Part shown: piece after piece, positions 13,307 to 26,350 of the stretch
Numbering within the stretch: the stretch's first letter is position 1
Layout: each line of letters begins with the position of its first letter
From: Emydura subglobosa
Taxonomy: Eukaryota > Chordata > Testudines > Chelidae
Reading direction: 5' to 3'
Assembly: GCA_007922225.1 (NCBI GenBank)
Contig: ML679954.1
Coordinates: 18,823,008 to 18,887,007 of the forward strand
DNA: 64,000 nt
The notes under the pieces: generated by a model
What the model was told of the DNA's origin: nothing
The model's input: only the letters and a program-made list of their open reading frames with translations
Database searches by the model: none
Translations under genes and position numbers: made by a program

Positions 13307-14535
13307 ATGACGGAGACAGAAGCGGTAGTGGTAGTCATTCAAGCAGTGGAAGAGACAATGAAGATGACTGGATGTGGAAGCTGCGGGATGTACATGATCT
13401 TGGAGGGGGTACCTCAAAAGAGGTTCATCTGTATGAAGTGCCACCTCATAAAAAGCTGATGGAAGAGAAGATTCGAGGGTTGGAGATGCAGGTGGAAACT
13501 CTGGTTGAGTTTAGAAGGGGGTTCGAGCAGATGTTGGAGCAAAAGAATGAGAAAGCTGAAGGGAAAAACCCAGACATGCAGATGGAAGCAGGACTAACAA
13601 ACTCTGAGGGGAGAATGCTGGGTAAGGAAGGCGGCCAGTGGAAGCATGTGACTGAGAGAACCCGGCAGATGAAAAGACTAGAGAAGGAGAAATAGAGCTC
13701 AGAAACAGGTTTGCAGAGATGGAAAATGAAGAAGGGGCACAGCAGGTGGTTTCTGAATGTGGGAGGGCAAGGAAGAAGAGAAGAGCAGCTAGTCCTATAC
13801 AAAGAGTGGATGAGCCAATAGAGATAGCACCAAATAAGAGCCCCAGGAGGATACAGGAATGATTGCAGAGGATTGCAAAGGAGAATAGTAGCCGAGATGA
13901 CTTGCAGCCAGAAAGAATAGGGGATAGGCTGAAGAATCACATCGTTACCAGGAAAAGACAGGTCTATGTGATTGGGGACTCCCTGCTAAGAAGAACAGAC
14001 GGGCCTGTAACCAGAGTTGAACCAGGGAACAAAAGGCTGTGTTGTCTGCCAGGTGCTAAGATACTGGATGTGGACCTGAGGCTGAAGAGGATCCTAATGG
14101 GAGTGGGAAAGAATCCACTGATTGTCCTTCATGTGGGTACAAATGATATAGCTAGATTCTTGCTGGAATGCATCAAAGGAGACTATGCCAGGCTGGGGAA
14201 GATTCTTAAGGAAATTGAGGCTCGGGTGATCTTCAGTGGAATTCTGCCTGTCCCTAGAGGAGGACAGCAAAGTCATGACAAGAATCTGATGACCAACAGA
14301 TGGCTCAGGCAGTGGTGCTATAAAGAAGGCTTTGGATGTGTGGTCACTGGGAGGCATTCATGGACAGAGGACTTTTTCTTGGGATAGATTGCACCTGGAT
14401 AGGAAGGGAATAGCACTTCTAGGATGGAGGCTGGCACAACTGATTAAGAAAGCTTTAAACTGGGGAGATGGTTGGGAGATACCCAGGTTATCTCCATGCC
14501 TGATTTTAGCATTGAGAGGGAGGAAAATAAAGTAA
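13307..14535 (+). pseudogene. CR1 ORF1 remnant (zinc-knuckle-like, coiled-coil, SGNH esterase)
   Basis: ORF1 protein of CR1 elements binds RNA and carries an esterase-like domain. From the ATG at 13307 the frame shows paired cysteines (CGSCGMYM, then FICMKC), which suggest a zinc-binding module. A charged helical stretch (EEKIRGLEMQVETLVEFRRG) likely to form a coiled coil follows. An SGNH hydrolase domain comes next: the nucleophile block VIGDSLLRR near 13966, the GTND block near 14137, and a DRLHLD block near 14390 carrying the catalytic Asp-His. Breaks are a frameshift near 13450, another near 13690, a TGA at 13860-13862 and a frameshift near 14340. The final stop is at 14533-14535. Confidence 0.85.
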
Positions 14536-14648
14536 GAAAGGACACAACAGTGGGGAGCAGAATGGACATTAAGAGGAAGGTTAGTGTAGATATCAGTCTA
14601 ATAGGCAATACTGGCAGTAGAATGACTGGGCCAAATCAGGTAAGGAAC

Positions 14649-17106
14649 ATGAGTGAAGCCAAACAGCAAAAATTAAGATGTTTATATGCCAATGTGAGGA
14701 GCCATGATAACAAAATGGAGGAACTAGAGCTACTGATAGAGGAAGTGAAACCAAATATTATAGAGATAACAGAAGCATGGTGGAATAGTAGTCATGACTA
14801 GTGTACAATTATTGATGGGTATGTGTTGTTTAGGAAAGACAGATATAAAGGCAAAGGTGGTGGAGTACCATTGCATATTAATGATGAGGTAGACTAAAGA
14901 AATTAGAACTGATGGAATTAATAAGACTGAGTATGTCTGGGTAAAATCATATTGGGTAAGAAAACTACTAGAGTTTCCCCTGGAATAGTGCTTGGGGTGT
15001 GCTACAGACCACCGGGATCTGATCTGGACACGGATAGAGACCTCTTTAAGGCTTTTAATGAAGAAAGTATTACTGGAAACTGTGTGGTTACAGGAGACTT
15101 TAACTTCCCAGATATAGACTGGAGGACAAGTGCTAGTAGTAATAATGGGGCCCAGATTTTCCTAGATGTGATAGCTGACGTATTCCTCCACCAAATAGTC
15201 ACTGAACCAACAAGAAGGGATGCCATTTTCAGTTTGGTATTGGTGAGTAGTGAGGACTCCATAGAGGAACTGGTTATAGGAACAACCTTGGTTCAAGTGA
15301 CCATGAGCTAATTCGGTTCAAACTAAATGGAAGGATAAACAAAAATAGATCTGTGACGAGGGTCTTTGACTTCAAAAGGGCTAACTTTTAAAAAGTAAGG
15401 AAATTAGTTAGGGAAGTGGACTGGACCAAAGAACTCATGGAACTATAGGTGGAGGAGGCTTGGAATTACTTCAAGTCAAAGATGCAGGAACTATCTGAAG
15501 CCAGCATCCCAAGGAAGGGGAAAGATTCATAGGCAAGAGTTGTAGACCAAGCTGGATGAGTAAGTTTCTCAGAAAGATGATTAAGAGAAAGCAGAAAGCC
15601 TACAAGGAGTGGAAGATGGGGGGGGGGGACCAGCAATGAAATCTACCTCTTGAAGGTCAGAACCTGTAGAGAGAGAAAGTGAGAAAGGCCAAAAGCCAAG
15701 TAGAGATGGACCTTGCAAAAGGAATTAAAACCAATAGTAAAAGATTCTATAGCCATATAAATAAGAAGAAAACAAAGAAGAACTGGGACCATTAAGCACT
15801 GGGGATGGGATGGAAGATGAGGATAATCAAAGCATGGCCGAATTAATAACTAATAACTAATACATTGCCTCCATTTTTAATGAGGCTAAGGATGAGCTTG
15901 GGGATAGTAGTAGGGTGGCTAATGGGAATGAGGATATGGAGATCGAAATTACCACATCTGAGGTGGAAGCCAAACTCGAACAGTTTAATGGGACTAAATC
16001 TGACGGCCTGCGTATTCTCCATCCAAGAATATTAAAGGAACTGGCACATGAAATTTCAAGGCCATTAGCAAGGATTTTTAATGAATCTGTAAACTCAGGG
16101 GCTGTACCGTATGACTGGAGAATGGCTAACCATAGTTCCTATTTTTAAGAAAGGGAAAAAACGTGATATGGGTAACTACAGGCCTGTTAGTTTGACCTCA
16201 GTAGTATGCCAGGTCTTGGAAAAAGATTTGAGAGAAAGTAGTTAAGGACATTGAGGTTAATGTAATTGGAACAAAATACAGCATGGTTTTACAAAAGGTA
16301 AATTGTGCCAGACCAATCTGATCTCCTTCTTTGAGATGGTAACAAATTTTTTTGACAAGGGGAATGCAGTGAATCTAATTTACCTAGATTTCAGTAAGTC
16401 ATTTGATACAGTTCCATATGGGGAATTATTAGTTAAATTGGAAAAAATGGGGATTAATATGAAAATTGAAAGGTGAATAAGGAACTGGTTAAGGGGAGAC
16501 TACAATGGGTCATTCTGCAGGGTGAACTGTCAGGCTGAAGGGAGGTTACTAGCAGAATTCCTAAGGAATCAATCTTGGGAGCAGTCTTATTTAAACTTTT
16601 TATTACTGGCCTTGGCACAAAAAGTGGGAGTGTGCTAATAAAATTTACAGATGACACAAAGTTGGGAGGTACTGCCACTACAGAGAAGGATTGGGATATT
16701 ATACAGGAAGCTCTGGATAACCTTGTAAACTAGAGTAATAGAAGTAAGATCAAATTTAATAGTGGAAGGTGCAAGGTCATGCATTTAGGGACTAATAACA
16801 AGAATTTCTGCTATAAGCTGGGGACTCATTAGTAAGAATGACAGAGGAGGAGAAGGACTGGGCATATTGGTTGATCACAGGATGACTATGAGCCACCAAT
16901 GTGATGTGGCAATGAAAAAAGCTAATGTGGTCCTTAGATGCATCAGACGAGGTATTTCCTGTAGAGATAGGAAGGTGTTAGTACCATTATACAAGGTGCT
17001 GGTGAGACCGCATCTGGAATACTGTACGCAGTTCTGGTCCTCCATGTTTAAGAAAGATGAATTCAACCTGGAACAGGTGCAGAGAAAGGGTACTAGGATG
17101 ATCTGA
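14649..17106 (+). pseudogene. CR1 ORF2 remnant (endonuclease and reverse transcriptase)
   Basis: ORF2 normally nicks the target and copies the element RNA. The APE-type endonuclease begins KLRCLYANVRS. It then shows a TEAWW block, GVCYRPPGSDLD near 14997 and GDFNFPDIDW near 15100. The reverse transcriptase region shows a KSDGLRILHPRILKEL block near 15990, NYRPVSLTSV near 16170, YLDFSKSFDTVP near 16383, the catalytic box read as FTDDTK near 16645 (usual form FADD), and RPHLEYCTQFW near 17008. Stops and frameshifts recur between these blocks, for example TAG at 14799-14801 and several between 16470 and 16860. Confidence 0.9.
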
Positions 17107-18559
17107 GGAATGGAAAACCTGTCTTATGAGAGCTTGGTTTGTTTACTCTAACAAAAAAAGGTTGAGGGGAGATATTGCTCTCTTTTAATACATAAGAGGG
17201 ATAAATACTGAGGAGAGAGAGGAATTATTTAAGTTCAGTGCCAATGTGGATGCAAGAACTAATGGATATAAACTGGTGTCAGGAAGTTTAAACTTTAAAT
17301 TAGATGCAGGTTTCTAACCATTAGAGGAGTGAAGTTTATAGCCTTCCAAGGGGAACAGTGAGGGCAAAAAAACCTAGCTAGTTTCAAAACTGAGCTTGAT
17401 ATATTTATGGAGGGGATGGGACAGCCTAGTTTGGCAATTGACTGATTCTTGACTACTGGTGGTAGATATGCCAATGGCCTGTGAAGGGATGTTAGATGGG
17501 CTGGGTTCTGAGTTATTACAGAGAATTCTTTTTTGAGTTTCTGGCTGGTGAATCTTCCACACATACTCAGAGTTTAACTGATCACCAAATTTGGAGTCAG
17601 GAAGGAATTTCCCCCTAGAGCAGATTGGAAAAGGCTCTGGGGTTTTTTGCCTTCCTCTGCAGCATGGGGCACAGCTTGCTTGTGGGTGAACCTTGAAGTC
17701 TTTAAACCATGATTTGAGGACTTTAATAACTCAGTCATAGGTTAGAGGTTTATTACAGGAGTAGGTGGGTGAAGTTCTGTGTCCTGCATTGTGAAGGTCA
17801 GACTAGATGATCATATTGGTCCCTTTTGACCTTAGAATCTATGAGTCTGAGACTGAGCACAATGGAAGTTCTTGGACTTAAAATACAGAGTTCACAGATC
17901 TGTTATCAGCACTGGCTCTCACCTGTACAAAGTGGAAATGGTAGTGCTCTGGCCCTGTCCCCCTGCATTAGCTAGAAGGGAGAAGATACTATATTCTGTC
18001 TAGGAGAGGCTCCATTTTCCTCATTCTCCAGAATTTGGAGAGGCATTTTGCAGACTTGAGTCACCAGTAGTAATTTTCAAAAGTAGCCACTGACTTTGAG
18101 TACTTCCGTTTATTGGGCCCAATTTAAAAAAGATTTGATCTGATTTTCAGAAGAGCAGCCACACTTCACATTGACCATAGTTGGAATTGTGGTGTCTAGC
18201 ATCTCTGAAAATCAGATATTTGGTGAATAAAGTTGAGCTTACAAAAATAAAGGCCACTTTGGAAAAGTCTAAGCCATAGTGCCTCCCAGAGCTCCCACTG
18301 GGCCTATATGATTCACTGATGCAGTGTAATCCTGCACCATTTTTTTTGGGGGGAGGGAAGGGGGCTACTATGTTCCACAAGCCACCCATAATTCCCCTTA
18401 ATTTATAATTCTTTTGTTTCTTAAAATTATAAGCACTGGCGACTAAATCCTGCAGGATTTACTGTCCAGAAGAATACAATTGAACTCAATAAGTAGGATT
18501 TCAATGCACGGGTATCAAAACTACAGATATTCCATTTTAGAAATGCATAATTAACACAT

Positions 18560-18880
18560 CATTGTTTTTTTAAGTAGGGCTGTGTGACATATTTACAATG
18601 AAATTTACTAGCCTAGAAACAAAACTTTTTCTGAAATTTCCTGCTAATTTTGTGAAATTGGTCCAATTAATTAAAAACATCCTAACAATGTTTTTGCTTG
18701 AAAATATGATGTTTTTTAGCAAAATCCTTAACATTTTCATTTTGCAGAAAATTTCAACATTTTGTGAAACAATGTAATGAAAGATAGGAGAGGCTAAATA
18801 TTCCAGGAAAAGTTGAAAATTTGTGTTATGAAATACTGTGGAAAAAATGTTCAATATTTTCCCACATTGGTAATGTAATA
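18560..18880. repeat. GAAAATTT-type AT-rich repeat
   Basis: CAGAAAATTTCAACATTTTG, GTGAAATTGG and GAAAATATGATG words occur here, as in the outer flanks of the fold-back element at 21450-22080. It ends about 120 bases downstream of exon F on the gene strand and leaves the splice site intact. Confidence 0.55.
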
Positions 18881-18996
18881 TAAATAGAGCCACTGAATTC
18901 AGTGACGTTGAACAGTGATATCTTGGGATGGACTCTTCCCTTGTGTTCCAAAGTAGCTCTGATATCCATATGGTTTTTTAAAGGGTTATGTACTTA

Positions 18997-19146
<150 letters not shown>

Positions 19147-20264
19147 TTATAAATAGAAAGACTTTCTTTCCTTTGGGCTGGACTTTCATTTTACAATATG
19201 ACCCAAACAAGGGGCAGAATGGAGTTGCTGTGCCTCAAGAACATGGGCTGCTGCAACTATGCTGGCTGGCAATTTGGGTGAAATATCATTCCAAAACTGG
19301 GCGATAACATCTGGGATAGAGTTAGAATTGTTCTACCAAACTTGTAGTGAATTGGACAAAGGTTTCCAAAGTTACAACAAACTAAAACCAGAGCTTAAAG
19401 TCTTATTCTGTTTGACACCCTGGTGAAGAAAGAAAAGAAGCAAGGAGGAGATTACAAGTAATTTACTGGATTGACCTGTTCTCCAAGACTTCTAACGTCT
19501 GTGCATGTACTTAATGTTAAATATGTGAATTTTCCCATTTACTTTAGTTTAGATGACAGGTGCTTAAAGTTAAGATCGTGCTTGAGTGCTTTGCAGAACA
19601 GGAATTGCTGTGAAGAAAAAAGAATGAGAGCTCTCTTAGATGTACTGAAGGTTATTTTGATTTAATTAAGCTCTTTGTAGACTTAGAAGTTTGAAGAGTT
19701 TTTGAAAGGTAAATACACAGTCACGAATGGGATTTTCAAAGCTCTCTCGACTATAGCACACTCTGGATCTATATTTAGAGTCCGATTCTATTCCCATTGA
19801 CTTGAATAGTAGCTGCATTGGGCTTCTGGTTAAGAAAAACAAGACTATTTAAGTTAGAAAATAAAAATGGCCTCTATCCAAAGAGGTAATTTTATGTTCT
19901 GTTGCTGGCCATTAAAATGCCATTTTTTTTTAAATCAAAGGAAAAAACTATAAAAATAGAATGTCCAATAATTTCATACTCTGTGCTTTGAAGTGTGCAT
20001 GGGAGCCAAATGAGCATGGTGGCCTGAGGATGTATAAAAGGAAATGAGTAGATTAGTGGAATACAAATGTAAAGTAAATAATATTCAGTCTCATGGTAGT
20101 GCTATATGCTTTACCGTATACAGTTTTATGGGGTGGATAAATGGAGAAAGCTAACAGATTTTTTATAGCATTGTTTGAAAAAACAGACTTCAGTTATTAT
20201 TTCACATCAATCGTTCTTTTTCTAAAATTATGTAGAGAATATTCTCTCCAGTGGTTAAAGCAGG

Positions 20265-20450
20265 GGACCAGGAGTCATGAATCTCTAGACTATTTGCAGC
20301 TTTCCCACTAACTGTGACCTTGGATAAACCGCTTATGTTTTTTGTGCCTCTATTTATGCATCAGTAAAATAGGGGTAATAGCCACCTGCCTACTTCTCAA
20401 GAATGCTTTGAAGTTTCACAAATTCTTTATAAATTTGAGAACATCAGATG
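20265..20450 (+). repeat. MIR-like ancient SINE
   Basis: The sequence follows the MIR pattern: GTGGTTAAAGCAGGGGACCA, AACTGTGACCTTGGATAAAC, TCAGTAAAATAGGGGTAATA and a trailing AATGCTTTGAAGTTTCAC segment. It is old and non-coding and is a common amniote component. Confidence 0.75.
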
Positions 20451-21449
20451 AAAGGTTATATAGAAGCATAATTACTATCTTTAACACCATTGTTCTAATT
20501 CATTGTTCATAATTTCTCATTTCTAAACTACATAATATAACATCATTAATCCATTTCTCAACTTGATAAAAAAAACTAAAATGTTACATAAGATATGCAC
20601 TCGCATTGAGAAACATTAAACTTTGGACTCCTGAATCTAGGATCTAATCTAGTTCCACATTAAGCAGAGCCTGAATCTAAAATTACTCAGGATTTACACC
20701 AGTAGTATATGTGTTAATCTGATACGGACCTTTTTTACTATTTGCAGTTCACTTATGGCAATGATATATTAGCATTGCATGAAGATGCTTACACTAAGAT
20801 ACTCTTTCACCTGTTGTGGAAAACATGGGAGTTGTGGGAAGATTTAAACTTTGTTTTAAAAATCTGCTCTGTAAATAATGTTGCCCTTCTTTCTAGACCA
20901 GCTGCCTTGTGCTCCTCCCTGTCCTTTCCCAGTTGAATCCGTGCTTCTTGCACTTTTCTCTTCAGCTCCTCTTTTTTTGTGTTAAACAATCAGTTTTATA
21001 TTATCACAATAAGTCTGTTGAATTATGCAAATGATATTTTCTCTGTAGCTGTTTGTAAAATGAGGACATGGATTGTGTAATTTCATGCTTGTCTTTGTAT
21101 TGCACATGGATAGCAAGAAAACTGGATTTAAAAATACATTCACCTTATTACAGGGACAAACTATTTTTCTCTGTTTCGAGGCTAGATTATGCCTGACCCA
21201 TGATGTGACTGTGCTGGGGCAGAGGAGGGAAGAAGGAAGGACTCTAATCACTTTTGAGGCCTGTGCTGAGGGTTAGGCAGAATTGCAAGCTCTGTACTCT
21301 GGGGAGCACAGGGACTGCTGCCTCCAGACATAGACAGGTCCCTGGCCCTTCCCACCCTCAGGCACTACCAGTGGATTTCCCTGGCCATGTGAGGTCGGGA
21401 GGAGTAGCCTGGATGAGGAGCTGAGTCCAAAGATGAACTTCCATCCTGC

Positions 21450-22080
21450 AGAAAATCATGATATTTCAACAATTAATTTCATCCTGAATTGGGATGACAA
21501 ATAGACATATAACATACATTCATAGCATGAAATGTTCCACAAAAAATTTAAAATGGAGAAACATCTCGTTTTGAGTGAGTTCAACATTAAACCATATTTT
21601 TCTATAGTGACCCATTGCTTAATGGGAGTGGTAGTTTGGATGCTTGATGCCCCCATTCTCCTCTATGGGCCAGGCTCCCTAGCTAGACTACAACTGCCAT
21701 GATGCACCTACAGGTATGTCCCTTACCACTTTGTCATAGTGGAGACTGCATTGTGTCATGGGAGATGTAGTGCAGCCAAGTAGCCTGGCCCACAGAGAAT
21801 GGGGGCATGAAGCATCCAAACAACTCCCATGAGGCAATGTGTCAGCACAGAAAAATGCAGTTTAATGTTGACTCACTCTAAACAAAATATTTTATGTTGG
21901 TCCAACAAACCAAAATATTTCAATTCAGTCAAACCAACCTAAAATGAAATTATCTCTTTTATTATTTTCTGGCAGAAAATTTAAACGTTTTGGCAAAATC
22001 AAAAATTTCCATTTTGCAAAAAAACCCTCATGTTTCAGAATTTTTCATTCCACATCAAACCAAAAATGAGACCATCTGAA
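21450..22080. repeat. Large fold-back (inverted-repeat) element
   Basis: Two arms are reverse complements over about 140 bases: 21569-21708 and 21752-21894, with a spacer of about 43 bases. The left arm includes GAGTGAGTTCAACATTAAAC and GGATGCTTGATGCCCCCATT. The reverse complement of the right arm includes GAGTGAGTCAACATTAAACT and GGATGCTTCATGCCCCCATT. Weaker complementarity continues outward in GAAAATTT-rich flanks to about 21450 and 22080. The structure can fold into a long hairpin. It is non-coding. It could be a palindromic non-autonomous transposon or two inverted copies of one repeat. Confidence 0.75.
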
Positions 22081-22099
22081 TTTTTTTGAGAATGAGAGA

Positions 22100-22240
22100 C
22101 CCACCCACTCCAGTGGTTAGAGCACTCACGTGCGAAATGGGAGATTCAGGTTCAAGTACCTATTTTGCCTGATTCAGAGCAGGGACTTGATTCTTGGTCT
22201 CCAACATCCCAGGGGGAGTGCCAGGCTATACTGTCTCTAG
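22100..22240 (+). repeat. tRNA-derived SINE head with internal inverted copy
   Basis: An A-box-like block (AGTGGTTAGAGCACTCACGT, 22112-22131) is followed 30 bases on by a B-box (GGTTCAAGTACC, 22149-22160), as in a tRNA gene or pol III SINE. Directly downstream, AGCAGGGACTTGATTCTTGG then TCTCC is the reverse complement of a similar B-box region, and CCCAGGGGGAGTGCCAG mirrors the A-box side. The tRNA-like unit is therefore present twice, head to head. It is too degenerate to be a functional tRNA gene. Confidence 0.7.
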
Positions 22241-25200
22241 CCCAATTAATATTTAATTATTTATACAAGGCAAAGCAGCTCCAAAAGGTGAGATTGAGAT
22301 ACATTTCCTAATCACTAGCTTATTGGCTATTTTGGACCATCTCTCTAGCTCACTCTGGTTTTGACCAGAAATTCCATCCTGGACTAGATAAAAATTTTTG
22401 TCAAATGACCATTTTCCAATTGAAAAGTTTTGACAACTTTCCTGACAAACTCTAACAACCCATTTCTATGAATTACACGTGCTCTAATGTTCTTGAAAGA
22501 TAATATGCACTCAGGCATATGGGAATAATGTCCTAGATCTACCATAACTATTCTGAGGAGACTCTTTTGTCAGTTTGTTAAGTGAAAGTGATGCACACAG
22601 GGCCTGCAGTCAAACATCCGTTCACAAAGCAAATGACTGCCTATTTGCTACAGAGCTTCTGCCGTTCATTTTTATCTTATGTTTGTTAAATTAATCATCA
22701 CATGCACTCCATATCAATTTCACTGAGCTTGGACTATGTTCCTTCTCAGCAAGCCACTGTAACTTGAATGTAGGACTTGGCCATCCCAAAATAATGCAAC
22801 ATGGCATTTTGTATAGAAAATGATAAATGTTTCGTGAGGCTGTATCTCTGGTAACTGGAATGGTGATTACACCTTATTACTGAATAGGTAAAGGAGATCC
22901 TTGTACTGCTAACAAATGTATTCAGGTTAAACATAAAAGCAGAAATGCTCAATTTACTGCAATCCCTGAGCCTCAGTGACAGATGCTCTTCTGTCCTGGA
23001 TAGTTTTCACTTTCTTTTCATATTTGATCTTACGTGCAGGATCAATTGGGTACATTAAAGATAGTGGCCTGACGTAGCACAGTCTATGTGTGAGGGAGGG
23101 AGAAAAATGGATCCTCTAGAATATTATTACTATAGGAGGGGTAAGGATTCACTTGGGAAATTACAAAATAGTATTTCAGGAGAGGATATAAAAAGGATCA
23201 ACTGAAATGAAATAGAAAACCTTTAAATTACTGCATCCAAATCAGTGCTTAATTTGTAACAAAAGCATTGCTGGGGCTCAAGCCATCTTTTTCACATTCT
23301 TAATTGACGCAGCAAGCCCAGAGGTGTCAGGAGTCATCCCTGGCACAAATTAAGCACTGATCCAAATGTTTTGCCTGCCCATGAATGCTAATAACTGTAA
23401 CGTTACATATGCAGCTGTCAGATTTATTGTAAGTATGGGGCCCTGATCCTGCATTTGTACGGGCAGACCTTTACACAGTGCAGATTTCTTTCAGGTGTCA
23501 CAGCCAAAATATGGAGAAATATTTTCTACTTTTTACCATTAATAATCCAAAGCAATAATGGAGAGGGAATTTTCAGTATTTTTGGAGCTTGAAAGCAGTT
23601 GAAGCAATAACTAATCCTTTCTCTGGAGTGTTTTATATAATCCATTGTTTTCTTTCCTAAAGGTCAGAAACTGATTTATGTAAGTTAAGTATTCTGTTTA
23701 TATGTAAAATATATTTAAAAAAACACCAAAAACAAACCAAAAAAACCCCCCTGTTACTGAAGTTTTCTGGCACAGCAAAAATGCATAATATTTATTCAGT
23801 AAGCCTCCAGAAGAAATTTAAAGGAAGAAATATGGTGCAATATCAGGCCAGATCAAATGTGAAAGAAGGTTTTTGCACTGAGGTAATATCAGAGCAGTCC
23901 TGTATCAAGGTTGGAAAAGTGTGTAGGAAAAAAAGATGAGTATAGTTAGACAGACAATTCTAGAGTACTTCCATAGAAAAACTATGGCCCTGCAGCCATA
24001 CCTCCTCTTACTATATCGCAGAACTAAGCAGGATTGATCTGAGTTAGATAGAAGAGGCCGCTAAGGAACATGTAGGTACTACAGGCAGTGTTTTTGGTGA
24101 CTCCATAGCTGCCACATTTTTGTCAGTACTGATTCAGGAGGGCCTCCAGGGCACTGGATTACTGAAGTAGTTGTCATAGGAATGAGACATAAAACCAAGG
24201 ACCTGACAGTATGTTGTAAATAATGATCTATGGGTGTTCTTTATATGGTTGGTGATGTTAGGTTGGTGACCTGGCCACATTCAAAGTAATATAATAATTA
24301 TGTTGTGTTTAAACTATTGAGCTTAAATTGACCTTGTAAAATGACACTGAATTCTGTATTTCTAAACTGTTGTGCAATGTGGCTATCTGGAATTAGAGCT
24401 GCTGTGTTTCACATGAGGTGGATCCCTGTGCATAGCTCATAAATTCTCCTGAGAAAAGGTACTGCATAAATTTAAAGTCATATAGCACTTTTTTTGTATG
24501 GTAAATGTTAGAGATTGGTTTAAGTGGTTCAGAAAAGATTGGATCCTTCTGCCCAGTTCAGGGCCTACAAAATATAAAAGTTATTGCATCAGTTTAAGTT
24601 TAGAAATTGGCAGCACAACAGACATTTGGATTCTGAGATGATTGTTTAAATTATCAGTATGAGATTTGGCTTAGACAAGAGTTGTGGAGACTCTGTTCTG
24701 CAAGTTTACCCTTTCCGGTCATGAGTTTATAAGTTTCTACCCACACAGCACATAAGGAAAAGTAGAAGTATCATAGAGGAAATGCCATCAGAAACAACAA
24801 ATCACACAACTAAGTGACAAGTAAAAGATAATAGATGATAATACCATTCTTTTCTTGTCATCATGAGTAAGTCTTATTACCTATATTGTAGTCAGATAGT
24901 TATCGTTGCCAAGTATATAAAAGATGTAATGTTAGTGTTTATGATTTTCCGTTCCTTCAGTATAGAGCAAAAATCAGGAACTTTTTAACAGCTTTAACTA
25001 GTGCCCTTAAATTGTTTTTGCTGCATATATAATTGTGTAGGTGGCACAATTTGCTTTTCATCAGATTTCTAGAATGACGAAATAGAATAATTTTCTCCCA
25101 TAGAGCTTTTGTGCATTTTGCATGAAACAGCAGTCTTTTCAAATCTCAAAATACTGATTTTTGCTTAGTGGAAATTGAACTTTCATATCACTATAGAGAG

Positions 25201-25403
25201 GGAAGGGAGAGCTTTATTTTTGATTTTGAAAAATGAAACATTTACACACAAAAATAGTTTCATAAGCATAGATAAATATTTTTCCTGCACTATAAGGGAA
25301 TTCCCAAACTGACAAAGGTGTTTACCTATACTGGTAGAGAAATAGTTTACAAATATTTTGAGGGGTATAATGCATGCATGCATACAGATCCTTTATAGAG
25401 GGT

Positions 25404-25405
<2 letters not shown>

Positions 25406-25448
<43 letters not shown>
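25406..25448 (+). repeat. (TG)n microsatellite
   Basis: About 21 TG units, nearly uninterrupted, followed by TTTGTTTGTC. Confidence 0.97.
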
Positions 25449-25450
<2 letters not shown>

Positions 25451-26079
25451 TTTGTCTGATCAATATAGACACATTGTGCATACTTTTAAGGAAACTGTGG
25501 TAATTTCCATAAAACTATTAAGTGGGACAAAATTAACATGAAGTTAGGTAAGATGCATTCATCAGTGTGAAAGTGGTGAAGACTACAGGAGGTACATACA
25601 TGAATTGCAAAAATTAGCATTTTTCTCTCTCTCACTCAGAACAAGAGCAGTTAGTTTTCTCATGTTGTTCTTATTAGTGCTTCAGATTAGTAGTAGGACA
25701 CTATAGGTAGCATATTAATATGCACCCAGATGCATTTTACATTTAATATTAGTGTCTAATACGTTATAAATAAGTCATTTACTGTCCTTCCCTGTCCTTT
25801 GTCTTCATGTCATTATATCCACTTGAACTGATATTATTTTATCAATGATCTAACTGAGAAACTTGCCAATGTCTACCACTACTTTAATCTTTCACCAAGT
25901 TAGGTATCAAGTTTGATCTTGTCAAACCTTTCCACTTCATCTTTAAATAAATATGTATTCATGTCTCATCCACAATGTTTCTGGCCAAGAAGTTTGAACA
26001 GGACTCTCTTCAGGGTCCATCAATGGCATTTCTCAGTTTGCCAAACAGTGTGTCTTTTAGAAATGTGAGGTTCAACATT

Positions 26080-26350
26080 TCCTCTAAGATATGATGTTCT
26101 GTCACTGCAGAACTCCATTTAGGCCACATTAGGCTTTGCTCACATTGAAAAATTCCGTCAAAATAGACAGTTTGCTGAATGGAAAATTCAAAATGAGAAA
26201 ATTCAGTTAGAATCCTCATTTCAAAAGTAAACACATTCCTTCTTTTCAAAATTTTAAAACAATTTAATTAATTTCAAAATATTTACAAAGTAAATGTAAT
26301 TACATATTTTTGCAATCTAAAAACTTTGAGGGGAAATTTTTTCCACAACC
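26080..26350. repeat. GAAAATTT-type AT-rich repeat
   Basis: GAATGGAAAATTCAAAATGA and GAGGGGAAATTTTTTCCAC are typical words of this family. Confidence 0.45.

Larger units (their letters stand above)
12917..17848 (+). mobile_element. CR1-clade LINE, near full length, decayed
   Basis: This is a non-LTR retrotransposon lying antisense to KCNT2. It has a GC-richer 5' leader with a repeated segment, ORF1 (13307-14535), ORF2 with endonuclease and reverse transcriptase regions (14649-17106), and a CR1-type 3' end. The 3' end reads through a GGTCAGACTAGATGATCAT block and finishes AATCTATGAGTCTGA near 17848. Every domain is present in order, but both ORFs carry several frameshifts and stops, so the copy is not functional. 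Completeness of the 5' end is uncertain, because the segment 12917-13150 may be a duplicated promoter unit. CR1 order and 3' signature are known family traits; the species-level subfamily is not assigned. Confidence 0.93.

Noticed and set aside
15618..15628. G run in the first CR1 as a regulatory site
   Set aside because: A short homopolymer in decayed ORF2; it most likely arose by slippage after inactivation.
22112..22185. Functional tRNA gene
   Set aside because: A- and B-boxes are present, but no acceptor stem or clover-leaf pairing is preserved and an inverted copy follows directly; it is a SINE head.
25406..25448. CRISPR-like or other structured array
   Set aside because: It is a plain dinucleotide repeat with no spacers.
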